Part shown: positions 6,319 to 13,522 of the stretch, piece after piece | Position numbering within the stretch: the first letter of the stretch is position 1 | Layout: the number at the start of each line of letters is the position of its first letter | IMG/VR virus record: IMGVR_UViG_3300026304_000007 | Span: 1-22,945 of that record | Source: a virus | Direction: 5' to 3' (one strand) | DNA: 22,945 bases | Notes under the pieces: model-generated | Database searches by the model: none | The model's input: only the letters and a program-made list of their open reading frames with translations | What the model was told of the DNA's origin: nothing | Program-made: the position numbers and the translations under genes

Positions 6319-6864
6319 TCATTTTTTAACTCGGGTATAAGGTTTTCTGTTAGGCGATTTTTTGCGCCTGTTGTTGGCCTGTTCCTTGTCGGTAGCCCAA
6401 CGGCAGTTCTCAGGCGAATACGATCCGTTATTATCAATGCGTTCAAGGCTCATATCCGAAGGACGCGGACCCATGTCTGCAAGGAAATCTTCAAACGAAT
6501 CCCGCCAACGATTACAAACCGTAATTCCACGTGCTCCGTATTTGTAGTAGCCGGAATGGTTTTGATTGTGACATCGGCCTTTCATAGAGCACCAAGTACG
6601 GTATTCAGGCGTTGTCTTCCCGCGACTGGCTTGTCCATGCGTCCGTTGGACTTGGCTAGTGACTTCCCGTTGATAACAACCGCAAGAAATGGTTTTGCCG
6701 CGTCGGAGTTGGTCACTGGTTATCCATTTGAGTTTCCCGCAATCGCATTCGCACGGCCAAACGGCTCTTCTATTAATCGTTTCACGCCATTGATGAGGCC
6801 CGATTACAATCAGTCTGCCGAATTTCTGTCCTTCCAGATCAATGAAGCGTTTCAGTTGTCCCAT
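6319..6864 (-). CDS. HNH homing endonuclease with zinc-binding Cys pairs
   Basis: The 181-aa minus-strand protein starts at ATG 6864 ([20 protein letters not shown]), the usual start of this phage HNH family; TTG at 6888 would add eight residues. CECDCG (C38, C40, C42) and SCGC (C61, C63) look like a zinc-binding site. The nuclease core is [16 protein letters not shown] (D144, N153), preceded by [12 protein letters not shown]. The basic tail ends TRVKK. It belongs to a different HNH subgroup from the one at 3252-3911 but has the same orientation and the same relation to its target gene: 3' end against a truncated N-terminus, 5' end diverging from the restored start. Confidence 0.9.
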   Translation of the reverse strand: MGQLKRFIDLEGQKFGRLIVIGPHQWRETINRRAVWPCECDCGKLKWITSDQLRRGKTISCGCYQREVTSQVQRTHGQASRGKTTPEYRTWCSMKGRCHNQNHSGYYKYGARGITVCNRWRDSFEDFLADMGPRPSDMSLERIDNNGSYSPENCRWATDKEQANNRRKKSPNRKPYTRVKK

Positions 6865-6890
6865 AAGTCTAATATACAACGTCAGCAAAT
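6319..6890. mobile_element. inserted HNH cassette between protease remnant and intact protease gene
   Basis: The left junction is sharp: similarity between remnant and intact gene ends at 6318 and the HNH stop codon starts at 6319. The right edge is placed at the new start codon 6891, though the intact 5' part probably came with the cassette. The insert therefore holds one HNH gene plus about 26 bp of divergent spacer. Confidence 0.65.
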
Positions 6891-8192
6891 ATGAAATCTT
6901 TAGTAGAGGCTATCGCAAAAAGGGAAGATGTATCGCCCAAGGAGGGAGAGGGCAAATACGGCAAAGGCGTCACTTTTGCCGTTGAGAAGAATAAGAAGTA
7001 TCCGCTGGACACCGAAGCCCATGCCAGGGCCGCGCTTAGTTACTGGGGAATGCCGAAGAACCGAGCCAAGTACTCGGCCGAGGATCAGAAGACGATCGGT
7101 GGCAAGATTCGCGCGGCGGCTAAGAAGTTCGGGATCGAGACATCGGACGGCGGCGACAAGACCGAGAGCGCGCTGGTTTATGCCGCAGCCACGGTTGATC
7201 TAGAGGGTGAAACGCCTCCGTCGATTATGTATATGCCGAAAGGCGACTGGAAGATTTCGCCGGCTGTTCATGGCAAAGCAAAAATCGTTTCAATCAAAGT
7301 GGACGAGACTGTTGCCGCAACCTTGCAGCAGGATTTGACTAAACGGCTTGCCGAGCCACCGCGCCCATATGCTGGTTTTGATCATCAACCGGGCTCGGCT
7401 AGTTTTATTCCTAAGGCGTTTCGATGGGACGCTGAACAAGGCGTAATGTTGGACGTTGATTGGACCAAGCCAGGCGAGGAGGCGGTCAAAGGCCGTGGTC
7501 ATTCATATTTTTCGCCCACGTTCCTACTCAGTGACAAGGGCGACGTTGCCGGACTCCCGAGCACCGGTGAAATTGGGTCACTGACTAATAATCCCGCTTT
7601 TCGACGGATACAGAAAATCGCAGCGTCGGCGGATGACGATGAAGGAGAAGAAAGCAAAATGGTAAAATTGACAGATAAATTAGTGGAGCTTGAGGTGATC
7701 ACCGCCGAACAAGCGGCGGATGCGGATGAGGAACTGCTTGTGCGCGCGGTCACCGGATTACACGAGGCACTGGCAACGGTGCAGGCGGCTAACGCGCGGC
7801 TGATCAGCGAGAACACGGCCTTGGCGGCCAAGGCGATCGAGGTGCAGAAGGCTGAAGCGCTCTCGATTGTGCAAGCGGCAATTGCCGAGGGCAAGATTCC
7901 GGCCAAAGTGCAATCGGCGATTGATTTCTGGACGGCGCAACTGACCTCCAATCCGGAACAGGCTAAGAAAGCGCTAGCCACATTGCATCCCGCGCCGGTC
8001 TTGGAAAAAATGGTCGACGTCAAAATGAGCGACACTAAACGGGTCGTTGGCGGCCAGAGCGAGGCAGACTTAGTGCAAGCCCAGCATTTGGTGATTCATG
8101 AAATCCAGGAGGCGCATCCGAATTTGAGCTATACGGACGCGTTCAATAAAGCTAAGCGGGAGCACCCGGATGTCTTCCCGGTCGAAGCGTAG
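6891..8192 (+). CDS. prohead protease/scaffold (Mu I-like) with N-terminal DUF6582-like domain
   Basis: This 433-aa protein probably processes and scaffolds the prohead. Residues 1-75 resemble the small DUF6582-type domain ([40 protein letters not shown]). Residues ~95-240 resemble Mu I-like protease: PYAGFDHQ with D164/H165, [11 protein letters not shown] with H204/S205/S208, and [12 protein letters not shown]. From ~257 onward the protein is Ala/Glu-rich and helical (scaffold-like coiled coil). An internal in-frame ATG (7659, residue 257) has an SD-like AAGGAG at 7642-7647 and may give a separate scaffold. Catalytic residues are suggested, not proven. A truncated copy of its start lies at 6244. 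Confidence 0.85.
   Translation: MKSLVEAIAKREDVSPKEGEGKYGKGVTFAVEKNKKYPLDTEAHARAALSYWGMPKNRAKYSAEDQKTIGGKIRAAAKKFGIETSDGGDKTESALVYAAATVDLEGETPPSIMYMPKGDWKISPAVHGKAKIVSIKVDETVAATLQQDLTKRLAEPPRPYAGFDHQPGSASFIPKAFRWDAEQGVMLDVDWTKPGEEAVKGRGHSYFSPTFLLSDKGDVAGLPSTGEIGSLTNNPAFRRIQKIAASADDDEGEESKMVKLTDKLVELEVITAEQAADADEELLVRAVTGLHEALATVQAANARLISENTALAAKAIEVQKAEALSIVQAAIAEGKIPAKVQSAIDFWTAQLTSNPEQAKKALATLHPAPVLEKMVDVKMSDTKRVVGGQSEADLVQAQHLVIHEIQEAHPNLSYTDAFNKAKREHPDVFPVEA
7642..7661 (+). promoter_or_regulatory. candidate internal ribosome binding site and start for a scaffold product
   Basis: AAGGAG at 7642-7647 with further purines lies before the in-frame ATG 7659-7661 ([11 protein letters not shown]), at the boundary between the protease part and the helical part. 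A 177-aa scaffold would result. Phages such as lambda (C/Nu3) make scaffold from an internal start in the same way. The 11-base gap from AAGGAG to ATG is somewhat long. Confidence 0.4.
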
Positions 8193-8224
8193 ATTTAACA
8201 CTTCTAACAATAGAAAAATAAAAT

Positions 8225-8623
8225 ATGTCAACAGTTGGAACTTTAGCCAAAGTGCCGGGGATTGTATCGATACCGATTGCCTCGACTGCTGTGACGATTC
8301 TTCGTGGCCAGTTGGTCACGATTGATACCGCCAGCCATACCGCCAAAGTGGCGGGCGTGGTTGGTGATCGCGTTGTTGGGGTCGCTTTAAGTGATGCCGA
8401 TCCAGATACGTTAAACGTGTCGGTCGGTTGTAAAGGTGGCTACACCATGAGCATGGTGCCAAAATCCGGCGATACGTTTTTTGTCGGAACAATCGTGAAC
8501 CAAGATCAAGCTACCTTCGGGCAGGTAACGACGACGGTAACAGCCGGTAAAGAGGTCGGCTGGGTGGTTAATCCGCAGAAGGATTCGCTCGGCAATCTCG
8601 AGGTCGCCTTCTTTCTATTTTAG
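8225..8623 (+). CDS. capsid cement/decoration protein (DUF2190-like)
   Basis: The 132-aa protein is beta-rich and Val/Gly/Thr-rich (ILRGQLVTIDTASHTAKVAG, VVGVALSDADPD, VGCKGGYTM, VNPQKDSLGNLEVAFF). This matches capsid cement proteins of the DUF2190 type, usually found between the scaffold/protease and the major capsid protein, as here. It would bind the outer capsid surface and stabilise it. The 32-bp gap before it (8193-8224) is A/T-rich and lacks a clear SD. Identification is by pattern and position. Confidence 0.7.
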   Translation: MSTVGTLAKVPGIVSIPIASTAVTILRGQLVTIDTASHTAKVAGVVGDRVVGVALSDADPDTLNVSVGCKGGYTMSMVPKSGDTFFVGTIVNQDQATFGQVTTTVTAGKEVGWVVNPQKDSLGNLEVAFFLF

Positions 8624-8657
8624 GGAGCTTGGCACTAAGTAATAAGGAACAAATTAT

Positions 8658-9566
8658 ATGACTAAAGACCATTTGCAGTTATTGACTTTCAGCCAAGGTG
8701 TAGTGGCTGATTACGAGCGCAAGAACTCGATCGGCTCTTTTTTAGCACCGGAAGTGGTGGTGGGCGGCGGGATCTATCACTACAAGGACTATGGGCTCGG
8801 CAACGCTTTTACGGCGATCGACATGCGCCGTGCCATCGGTGGACCCTCGAAGATGTTGCACCTAAGTGTTAACGATCTCCAGGATATCAACGTTGAGTAC
8901 AGTCTGGCGACCTTCATTGACGATCAGGAGCGGGAGAACAATCCAGCCAATATCAGCGTACTGGAACAGCGCAAGATGACCGATCTGGTCAACACTGCGA
9001 TGAACAACAACCTTTATCTGGTGTTGGCCTTGGCGCGCACTCTGACCAATCAAGCCGGTGTGCTTGCCGGAGTTACGGGAGCATGGAGCGCGGCCGCGAG
9101 CGGGGTTTCGACGAATGACCCGGTCAACGAAATCAACATTGCCTGCAAATATATCGCAGACACGTACGGGGTTGTGCCGAACCGGATTTATTTCGATTCG
9201 GGCGCTTGGTTGAAATATCAGAACAACACCAATGTCCGTGGCCGGTTCTCCGGCGTCTTGGTGCAATCGGTGACGCCAGAGAATACCGTCCAGTTATGGA
9301 ATGTGCCGATGCAGGCCAAAATTAATCTAGGGGCACTGTACGAGGGTGCCACCGGACTCAATGATGTCATTATTTTCTTTGGCCAGGACGGCCCGAGCCA
9401 GTACGACGTTTCCTTCATGAAAACCTTTGTTAACGTGGCCGGGAGATTCACCCGGGTCCGGAGCTGGCGGGACGAGGATACCTCGAGCGACAAGTACAAA
9501 GCGAGTTGGTTCCAGAAGATTAAGCTGACCGGGCAAGCGACGGCAGTGAAGCTAACGATAACTTAG
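8658..9566 (+). CDS. major capsid protein
   Basis: The 302-aa protein is probably an HK97-fold capsid subunit of the lambda gpE-like type. Near the N-terminus is FLAPEVVVGGGIYHYKDYG, then FTAIDMRRAIGGPS, the helical LEQRKMTDLVNTAMNNNLYL, ADTYGVVPNRIYFDSGAW and the C-terminal VRSWRDEDTSSDKYKASWFQ. An SD-like TAAGGA lies 8-13 nt before ATG 8658. Position after protease and cement protein and before connector genes supports the role. It does not look like Mu gpT, so the head module mixes Mu-like portal/protease with a different capsid lineage. No protease cleavage site was identified. Confidence 0.85.
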   Translation: MTKDHLQLLTFSQGVVADYERKNSIGSFLAPEVVVGGGIYHYKDYGLGNAFTAIDMRRAIGGPSKMLHLSVNDLQDINVEYSLATFIDDQERENNPANISVLEQRKMTDLVNTAMNNNLYLVLALARTLTNQAGVLAGVTGAWSAAASGVSTNDPVNEINIACKYIADTYGVVPNRIYFDSGAWLKYQNNTNVRGRFSGVLVQSVTPENTVQLWNVPMQAKINLGALYEGATGLNDVIIFFGQDGPSQYDVSFMKTFVNVAGRFTRVRSWRDEDTSSDKYKASWFQKIKLTGQATAVKLTIT

Positions 9567-9580
9567 GAAGGAAACTCTTT

Positions 9581-9739
9581 ATGGCAGATCCTGAAGTGTT
9601 TGCTCAGGTCACATTGACGCGGAGAGAGGTTATCTGCTGGCCGTCGCATGATTGTAAGACCAAGGGGGACGGAGCAATCCCGGCCTGGGTGTTTCAGGTC
9701 TGGGCAAAGCACGACATCATCAGAGTCTACGGATTGTAA
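9581..9739 (+). CDS. hypothetical small protein (52 aa)
   Basis: ATG 9581 follows AGGAAGGAAA at 9565-9574, a good SD, and the frame ends at TAA 9737-9739. The product starts MADPEVFAQVTLTRREVICW and contains two Cys and four Trp/Tyr. No family is recognised. The strong SD and clean spacing between the capsid gene and the next gene support it. Confidence 0.6.
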   Translation: MADPEVFAQVTLTRREVICWPSHDCKTKGDGAIPAWVFQVWAKHDIIRVYGL

Positions 9740-9757
9740 AGAAAGGAAACCAAAGTT

Positions 9758-9982
9758 ATGCCTGCTCCTTGGCCCGATGACGATCAGAAGAATGCGACTT
9801 TGCAAAACTTAGCTAATGCGCTTGGTTCCGAGATAAAGCCGCACAGTGAGACCGCTTGGCATATGGTGCGCGGTCAATCCGGTTTTGAGGACATCAATAA
9901 CGGCGACGACCTGCACTACGTGGCGCACCACTGGCCAGGGATTGAGGCGGGGTTCGATCCGCAGAAACAGCAACCGAAGTAG
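9758..9982 (+). CDS. hypothetical small acidic protein (74 aa)
   Basis: An SD-like AAAGGAAAC precedes ATG 9758. The product starts MPAPWPDDDQKNATLQNLAN and contains several His and Asp residues (INNGDDLHYVAHHWPGIEAG). No family is recognised. Its position after the major capsid gene suggests a minor head protein, but nothing in the sequence shows this. Confidence 0.6.
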   Translation: MPAPWPDDDQKNATLQNLANALGSEIKPHSETAWHMVRGQSGFEDINNGDDLHYVAHHWPGIEAGFDPQKQQPK

Positions 9983-9988
9983 GTTATG

Positions 9989-10007
9989 AAAGGAGGGTAA
10001 CGTTATT
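9989..10007 (+). promoter_or_regulatory. strong ribosome binding site in front of an ATT start
   Basis: AAAGGAGGG at 9989-9997 is the strongest SD in the head region and is followed 7 nt later by ATT 10005, the codon where the family's initiator Met falls. An ATG at 9986 in another frame gives only MKGG before a stop. The strong SD may compensate for the weak start codon. Confidence 0.6.
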
Positions 10008-10154
10008 CCGTTAAAATCTGGAAAAAGTAAGGCCACGATTGCGAGCAATATTCGTGAAATGGTTAAGGCTGGACATCCGGTTAAGCAAGCCGCGGCGGCA
10101 GCGTACAGCAAGGCGCGCGAGAGCGGGGCTAAGATTCCAAAGAAAAAGCCGTGA
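10005..10154 (+). CDS. small phage protein with an apparent ATT start (49 aa)
   Basis: The frame reads [20 protein letters not shown] and continues [19 protein letters not shown] to a basic KKKP end. This matches a widespread small phage family that begins MPLKSG and has a NI+[14 protein letters not shown] core. The codon where Met is expected is ATT (10005-10007), preceded by a near-perfect AAAGGAGGG (9989-9997) at 7-nt spacing. The same frame has a TGA at 9987-9989 and no ATG, GTG, TTG or CTG between it and ATT. ATT initiation is rare but known (infC, pcnB). A sequencing error or a mutation cannot be excluded. Function unknown; the stop overlaps the next GTG. Confidence 0.72.
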   Translation: MPLKSGKSKATIASNIREMVKAGHPVKQAAAAAYSKARESGAKIPKKKP

Positions 10155-10606
10155 TCTACGATCCTACAACGGAGCAAGCGTCTCTTATCGCGGAGGCCAA
10201 GAGACTAAATCCCGGGGTCCACTGGGAGACGCTGTTTTGCTTTTTACGGACCCATTACCGGATCTATTTCCAGGCCGATGACCATGACGTGTTCGTCGTC
10301 GAGTACAATATGGGAATCGCGGCGGCTAGCGTGCCGCTGCCTTCACCAACCTTGTTAGCCTTGGCTCCAGGTACGATTGGGCATGGAAGCGCTGCTTTTA
10401 ATATCCAAGTAATCGGGCAAGGTTTCTTTAACGGTGCCCAGATTGTGTTTGATGGGAACGTGATCAATCCGACGACCTTCATTGACGCTAATTCGTTGGT
10501 CGGTGCGGTAAAATCAAATTGGATTACGACAGCTCGAACCGTGCAGGTCTCGGTCCGTAACGCGGACGGGCAAACCAGTGGCGCATTGTCATTTACCATA
10601 ACGTAG
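10151..10606 (+). CDS. virion protein with IPT/TIG-like Ig domain
   Basis: The 151-aa protein has a small N-terminal part (~1-55: ERL-type helix [20 protein letters not shown], then HDVFVVEYN). From ~64 an IPT/TIG-like immunoglobulin fold follows: [35 protein letters not shown], then [18 protein letters not shown]. Such domains are common on capsid and tail surfaces, where they bind carbohydrates weakly. It starts at GTG 10151, overlapping the previous stop (GTGA). It probably decorates the head or connector. The N-terminal part is not recognised. Confidence 0.72.
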   Translation: MIYDPTTEQASLIAEAKRLNPGVHWETLFCFLRTHYRIYFQADDHDVFVVEYNMGIAAASVPLPSPTLLALAPGTIGHGSAAFNIQVIGQGFFNGAQIVFDGNVINPTTFIDANSLVGAVKSNWITTARTVQVSVRNADGQTSGALSFTIT

Positions 10607-10616
10607 GAGGTGCAAC

Positions 10617-11069
10617 TTGGCTTGGGTACCGATCAACTCTGACGCCATCATAAACAGTCTCACGAGCCAGGAACAGTCGATGATGACTGATCCGAGCTCG
10701 GCCAGCGACATGGCGACGATTATTTATAACGTCACGAACCTGGTGCGGGGTAAGGTGATGGGCTGGCAACCTAACCAGGCGTACATGGGGCCGGTCGGCA
10801 CGATCCCGGATGAGCTGATGGCGCCGGCGGTTGCTATCTGTCGGTACAAGTTTCTGACGCATTTGCCTGGCACGACTTTGATAACCAAGTGGCGCGAGGC
10901 CGAGAACACCGAGGCCTATGCGCTGTTGGCCGATGTGGCGATTGGCAAGTTTGTTATCCTGGCGCCGAACGGCAGCGTGCCGAACAACCCGGCCGATACA
11001 GGCGGTGAACCATATTTCCCGCCGTACCCGGTCTGGCAAGGCAGACCAGTTTGGGGAGGGTATTGGTGA
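10617..11069 (+). CDS. head-tail connector protein (DUF1320/gp36-like)
   Basis: The 150-aa protein starts at TTG 10617 behind a strong TAGGAGGTG SD (10605-10613). Its helical centre (PAVAICRYKFLTHLPGTTL, then LLADVAIGKFVI) resembles Mu gp36-like/DUF1320 or gp6-like connector proteins, in which a buried helical bundle ends before a short strand. The C-terminal tail is Pro/Trp/Tyr-rich (PYFPPYPVWQGRPVWGGYW). Its location between head genes and tail completion genes fits an adaptor ring below the portal. Confidence in the exact family is moderate. Confidence 0.6.
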   Translation: MAWVPINSDAIINSLTSQEQSMMTDPSSASDMATIIYNVTNLVRGKVMGWQPNQAYMGPVGTIPDELMAPAVAICRYKFLTHLPGTTLITKWREAENTEAYALLADVAIGKFVILAPNGSVPNNPADTGGEPYFPPYPVWQGRPVWGGYW

Positions 11070-11233
11070 TTAACGCTAAGCAAATTAAGGAACGGTATGA
11101 ATATTTTCGCGATAGGATGCCGCTGATCGCGACTGATTACGTTGATCTATTGTTGGCTGAAATCGAGAATTTGAATCATGAACGTCGAAGTCTCAATCCA
11201 GGAGAGTGTTCGGTTCAAGCGCATGCTGAGTGA
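11066..11233 (+). CDS. hypothetical small protein overlapping the tail-completion gene (55 aa)
   Basis: GTG 11066 overlaps the preceding stop (GTGA), with GGGGAGGG at 11053-11060 as SD; TTG 11051 is an alternative start. The product starts MINAKQIKERYEYFRDRMPL and looks helical and charged. Its last 56 nt overlap the next gene in another frame, which is long for this genome. No family recognised. Confidence 0.5.
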   Translation: MINAKQIKERYEYFRDRMPLIATDYVDLLLAEIENLNHERRSLNPGECSVQAHAE

Positions 11234-11753
11234 GATTGCGGCACTTTCCAGCGTGGTGCTGAACCAGGCCGGCCGTGAGGTGGCTGATTGGCTTCGGCGC
11301 TATCATGTGCGCTTTCGCCAAAAGTGGCAAGGCTCGCGGTATATGGCTGGACCGTGGAGTAATTTATTCTGGCAGGAAGTTGTTCGTGGCTGGCAGGATC
11401 CGGTAGTTAGTGGTAAGCGGGTGACGATTACCAACACGTTCGGGCTCCTCAAGTGGAAGACGACGGGGGGCACGATTACGCCCAAGCGCGCGCGGATGCT
11501 GACTATTCCGCTGGTGCCAGATGCCAAGGGATTAACCGTGGCAGAGTACGAAGCCGAGGAGGGGACACCGCTATTCAGAGCCGGGAACGCGCTGTGTCGG
11601 CGGATCGGCAAACGGCTCGAGGCGATCTACGCGCTCAAGGAATCGGTAGTCCAAGCGCCGACTGAAGGGGCAATGCCGCCGGATGACCAGATAAAGAAAG
11701 TGTTCACCGATTCGGTGCGCCAGCAGATTCGCAATATTGCAAAACAGCAATGA
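11178..11753 (+). CDS. tail completion / virion morphogenesis protein (HK97 gp10-like)
   Basis: The 191-aa protein has an N-terminal helical part (RFKRMLSEIAALSSVVLNQA) and then GGTITPKRARMLTIPL with VPDAKGLTVAEYE, the pattern of phage virion morphogenesis and HK97 gp10-type proteins that finish the head-tail joint. It sits between the connector and the tail-terminator candidate, and its stop overlaps the next ATG (ATGA 11750). Identification is by motif pattern and order. Confidence 0.68.
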   Translation: MNVEVSIQESVRFKRMLSEIAALSSVVLNQAGREVADWLRRYHVRFRQKWQGSRYMAGPWSNLFWQEVVRGWQDPVVSGKRVTITNTFGLLKWKTTGGTITPKRARMLTIPLVPDAKGLTVAEYEAEEGTPLFRAGNALCRRIGKRLEAIYALKESVVQAPTEGAMPPDDQIKKVFTDSVRQQIRNIAKQQ

Positions 11754-12244
11754 ACGCCGTCTCCATGCTCGAGCAATTGCAGGGTGTCGCGGTCGATGCC
11801 CTGGCGGCGGATCCGATGTTCAGCGGCCAAGTGAGCGCCAACACGCAGCCGGTGCCGATCGTGACCGAGCTGAAGGGCGATATCATGACTCAGATTGAGA
11901 CGGCGCTGGGCTCAGTGGGGATCTGCGCGCTGGTGATGACGCCGTTGCTCGAGCTCTTCAATGAATTGCTTCCTAATATGAGCGGATGGGCTCTCATCAC
12001 CGTGACGGTATTCGAAAACGTTCCGGCTAATCAAGGCAACGGCGGGACTAAGATCAGGGCGATTGCCTTAACGCAGCGCGTCTTTGCTGTTTTGCACCAT
12101 TTGCCCACGGGGCTGGCGACCGATCCAGGTGATGCGGATACGCCCAGCTTTATCGGGATAAAACGGCCATTTGAGATGCTGAGTGAAGGGCCGCCTTTGC
12201 AATACAATGTCAGCTTTCAGGCCCACGTAAAATTAATCGGATAA
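11750..12244 (+). CDS. tail terminator candidate (DUF1834/gp37-like)
   Basis: The 164-aa protein has a mixed alpha/beta pattern: N-terminal helix (SMLEQLQGVAVDALAAD), PVPIVTELKGDIMTQIETAL, strand ALITVTVFENVPAN and helix TQRVFAVLHHLPTG, with a C-terminal strand VSFQAHVKLIG. This resembles Mu gp37-like/tail terminator proteins, which form a ring at the end of the tail tube. It is followed directly by the tail tube candidate, as expected. The family assignment is tentative. Confidence 0.55.
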   Translation: MNAVSMLEQLQGVAVDALAADPMFSGQVSANTQPVPIVTELKGDIMTQIETALGSVGICALVMTPLLELFNELLPNMSGWALITVTVFENVPANQGNGGTKIRAIALTQRVFAVLHHLPTGLATDPGDADTPSFIGIKRPFEMLSEGPPLQYNVSFQAHVKLIG

Positions 12245-12257
12245 CAGGAACAAACTT

Positions 12258-12641
12258 ATGCCAGCACCAACCACCTATGTAGTAAAATTTCCCGCTGTTT
12301 CCACTTATACATTTGGGAGTACGGATGAGACTGGGATCTCGGTCGAAAGCTACGAACAAAACGATCAGACCGACACCTTTGAACAGAAAAACGGGGTCGG
12401 CGAAGTAATCGAGGTCGTTACCCATAACCCGCGCGGCGAGGTCACTTTAACCGGTGAAATGACTGGCGCGCTCACCGCTGTGTTGGGTCTATCGATGACC
12501 CTGACCAATCTGGTCAAGGAGCAGTACGGGGTTGGTGCACTTGGAATATTTATTTGTAAAGGCGTCGCGCACAGCAAGGGCCGGGCAAAGAATATGAGTG
12601 TGCGGATTACGGGTACCTATTATCCGTTAGTGGCAGCTTAG
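12258..12641 (+). CDS. tail tube protein candidate
   Basis: The 127-aa protein is almost all beta strand, with segments YTFGSTDETGISVESYEQND, VIEVVTHNPRGEVTLTGE and a C-terminal MSVRITGTYYPLVAA. Small beta-sandwich proteins of this length that precede the tail chaperones are usually tail tube subunits. SD-like CAGGAAC lies before ATG 12258. There is no sheath gene beside it, so a non-contractile tail is likely. Other small tail proteins cannot be excluded. Confidence 0.58.
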   Translation: MPAPTTYVVKFPAVSTYTFGSTDETGISVESYEQNDQTDTFEQKNGVGEVIEVVTHNPRGEVTLTGEMTGALTAVLGLSMTLTNLVKEQYGVGALGIFICKGVAHSKGRAKNMSVRITGTYYPLVAA

Positions 12642-12648
12642 ATCGTTG

Positions 12649-13110
12649 ATGGAGAGCGCTGTATATCACGAGCGGGGTTTCAGCACCGTTGACATGAAGT
12701 TTGCGGTGCTCTGCTTAATTTTTGGCGGCAAATTGCGGCAACACCTGCCGTTGGAATGGAATGATATTTATCCTTCGCTGGACGCGTACCTTGAAAATTT
12801 GCAAGATCCGCGCCGATCACCGCCGCAGACCCGGATTAGTTTTAATTTTGAACTAGTCAGCTTGCCGGACGAAATCTTGAGCGCTTGGCGAATCCAAGGC
12901 GGCGATTTAATCAGCTCTTTAATGGCGAATGGCGCGCGAACGGCCATTTTGGCGGCGCACGAACATTTACGCGAACTGATAGTGCTTTGGAGGGATAAAC
13001 GGCCGGATGCGAAATGGGAGACTATCAAAGGTGATCGTGCCGGTGAATCGGTTACCCTCGGCAAACGGTCAAGTCCGGAATTGCAGGCCGAATTTTTAGG
13101 TAAACTATGA
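12649..13110 (+). CDS. hypothetical tail-module protein (153 aa)
   Basis: ATG 12649 (TTG 12646 would add one residue) begins MESAVYHERGFSTVDMKFAV. The protein has helical segments (ILAAHEHLRELIVLWRDKRP) and a Pro-rich middle (PRRSPPQTRIS). No SD is seen. Its stop overlaps the next ATG (ATGA 13107). It lies between the tube candidate and the tail chaperone. I do not recognise the family; an additional chaperone or minor tail protein are options. Confidence 0.6.
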   Translation: MESAVYHERGFSTVDMKFAVLCLIFGGKLRQHLPLEWNDIYPSLDAYLENLQDPRRSPPQTRISFNFELVSLPDEILSAWRIQGGDLISSLMANGARTAILAAHEHLRELIVLWRDKRPDAKWETIKGDRAGESVTLGKRSSPELQAEFLGKL

Positions 13111-13514
13111 ACGTCGAAGAGATTGACATGACAACCGAACAGGCGCTGGTCTCGGCGCTGACACCGAAACAGGTTGGCGACATTGAGTTGCAACCCTTCA
13201 GCCTGTTGCGCCAAGTGATTGCAATTGATCTGTGCCGGAGTTCGAGCAGCAACTTCTTTAACGCCGTGATGACGGTCTGGGTCTGTACGCTCAAGCCATT
13301 GGAGGCGTTAAAGGTCCACGAGGACGTAGCACAAGCCCAGCTGCGCGCTTTTGAATGGGCCGAGGCTCAAGGATACTCGATCGTCAATTACCAGCCGCTG
13401 CTGGACGCCTACAAACGGCTTAATGATGAATTGGCAGCCAGTACCAAGGCGCGGGCGCGCGGCGGCCAGGACGGGGACGCGCCAAAAAACGTTGGAGGGC
13501 AGCCTCGGCTATAG
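13107..13514 (+). CDS. tail assembly chaperone, 0-frame product (gpG-like)
   Basis: The 135-aa protein sits just before the tape measure, where tail chaperones that coat the tape measure during assembly are found. It is helical (LVSALTPKQVGDIELQPF, YQPLLDAYKRLNDELAAS) with a Gly/Arg-rich end (KARARGGQDGDAPKNVGG). Near the end the heptamer A AAA AAC (13484-13490, codons CCA AAA AAC) would allow a -1 shift into the open frame that contains the next small ORF, giving a longer fusion protein, as with lambda gpG/gpGT. The 0-frame stop TAG is at 13512-13514. Confidence 0.72.
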   Translation: MNVEEIDMTTEQALVSALTPKQVGDIELQPFSLLRQVIAIDLCRSSSSNFFNAVMTVWVCTLKPLEALKVHEDVAQAQLRAFEWAEAQGYSIVNYQPLLDAYKRLNDELAASTKARARGGQDGDAPKNVGGQPRL

Positions 13515-13522
13515 AGGTTGCC
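13484..13522 (+). promoter_or_regulatory. programmed -1 frameshift signal (slippery heptamer plus hairpin)
   Basis: A AAA AAC at 13484-13490 is in the 0 frame as CCA AAA AAC. After a 7-nt spacer a 9-bp stem (13498-13506 with 13514-13522, one G-T wobble, 7-nt loop) can form. The -1 frame from 13490 is open through RWRAASAIEVAACI into the ORF at 13532, ending at 13705. All three parts of a classic signal are present. Confidence 0.8.

Noticed and set aside
6244-6894. 216-codon + strand ORF read as one gene
   Set aside because: Only its first ~25 codons match a known gene (the protease 5' end). The remainder is antisense to the second HNH gene and looks unlike a protein.
7499-8035. Minus-strand ORF of 178 codons opposite the protease/scaffold gene
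   Set aside because: Its Ala/Ser/Cys-rich product is typical of the antisense of a GC-rich helical gene, and the + strand gene is well supported.
11178-13130. Shared 13-nt start (ATGAACGTCGAAG) of the genes at 11178 and 13107
   Set aside because: The proteins diverge immediately after four residues (MNVE), so this is most likely chance or codon preference.
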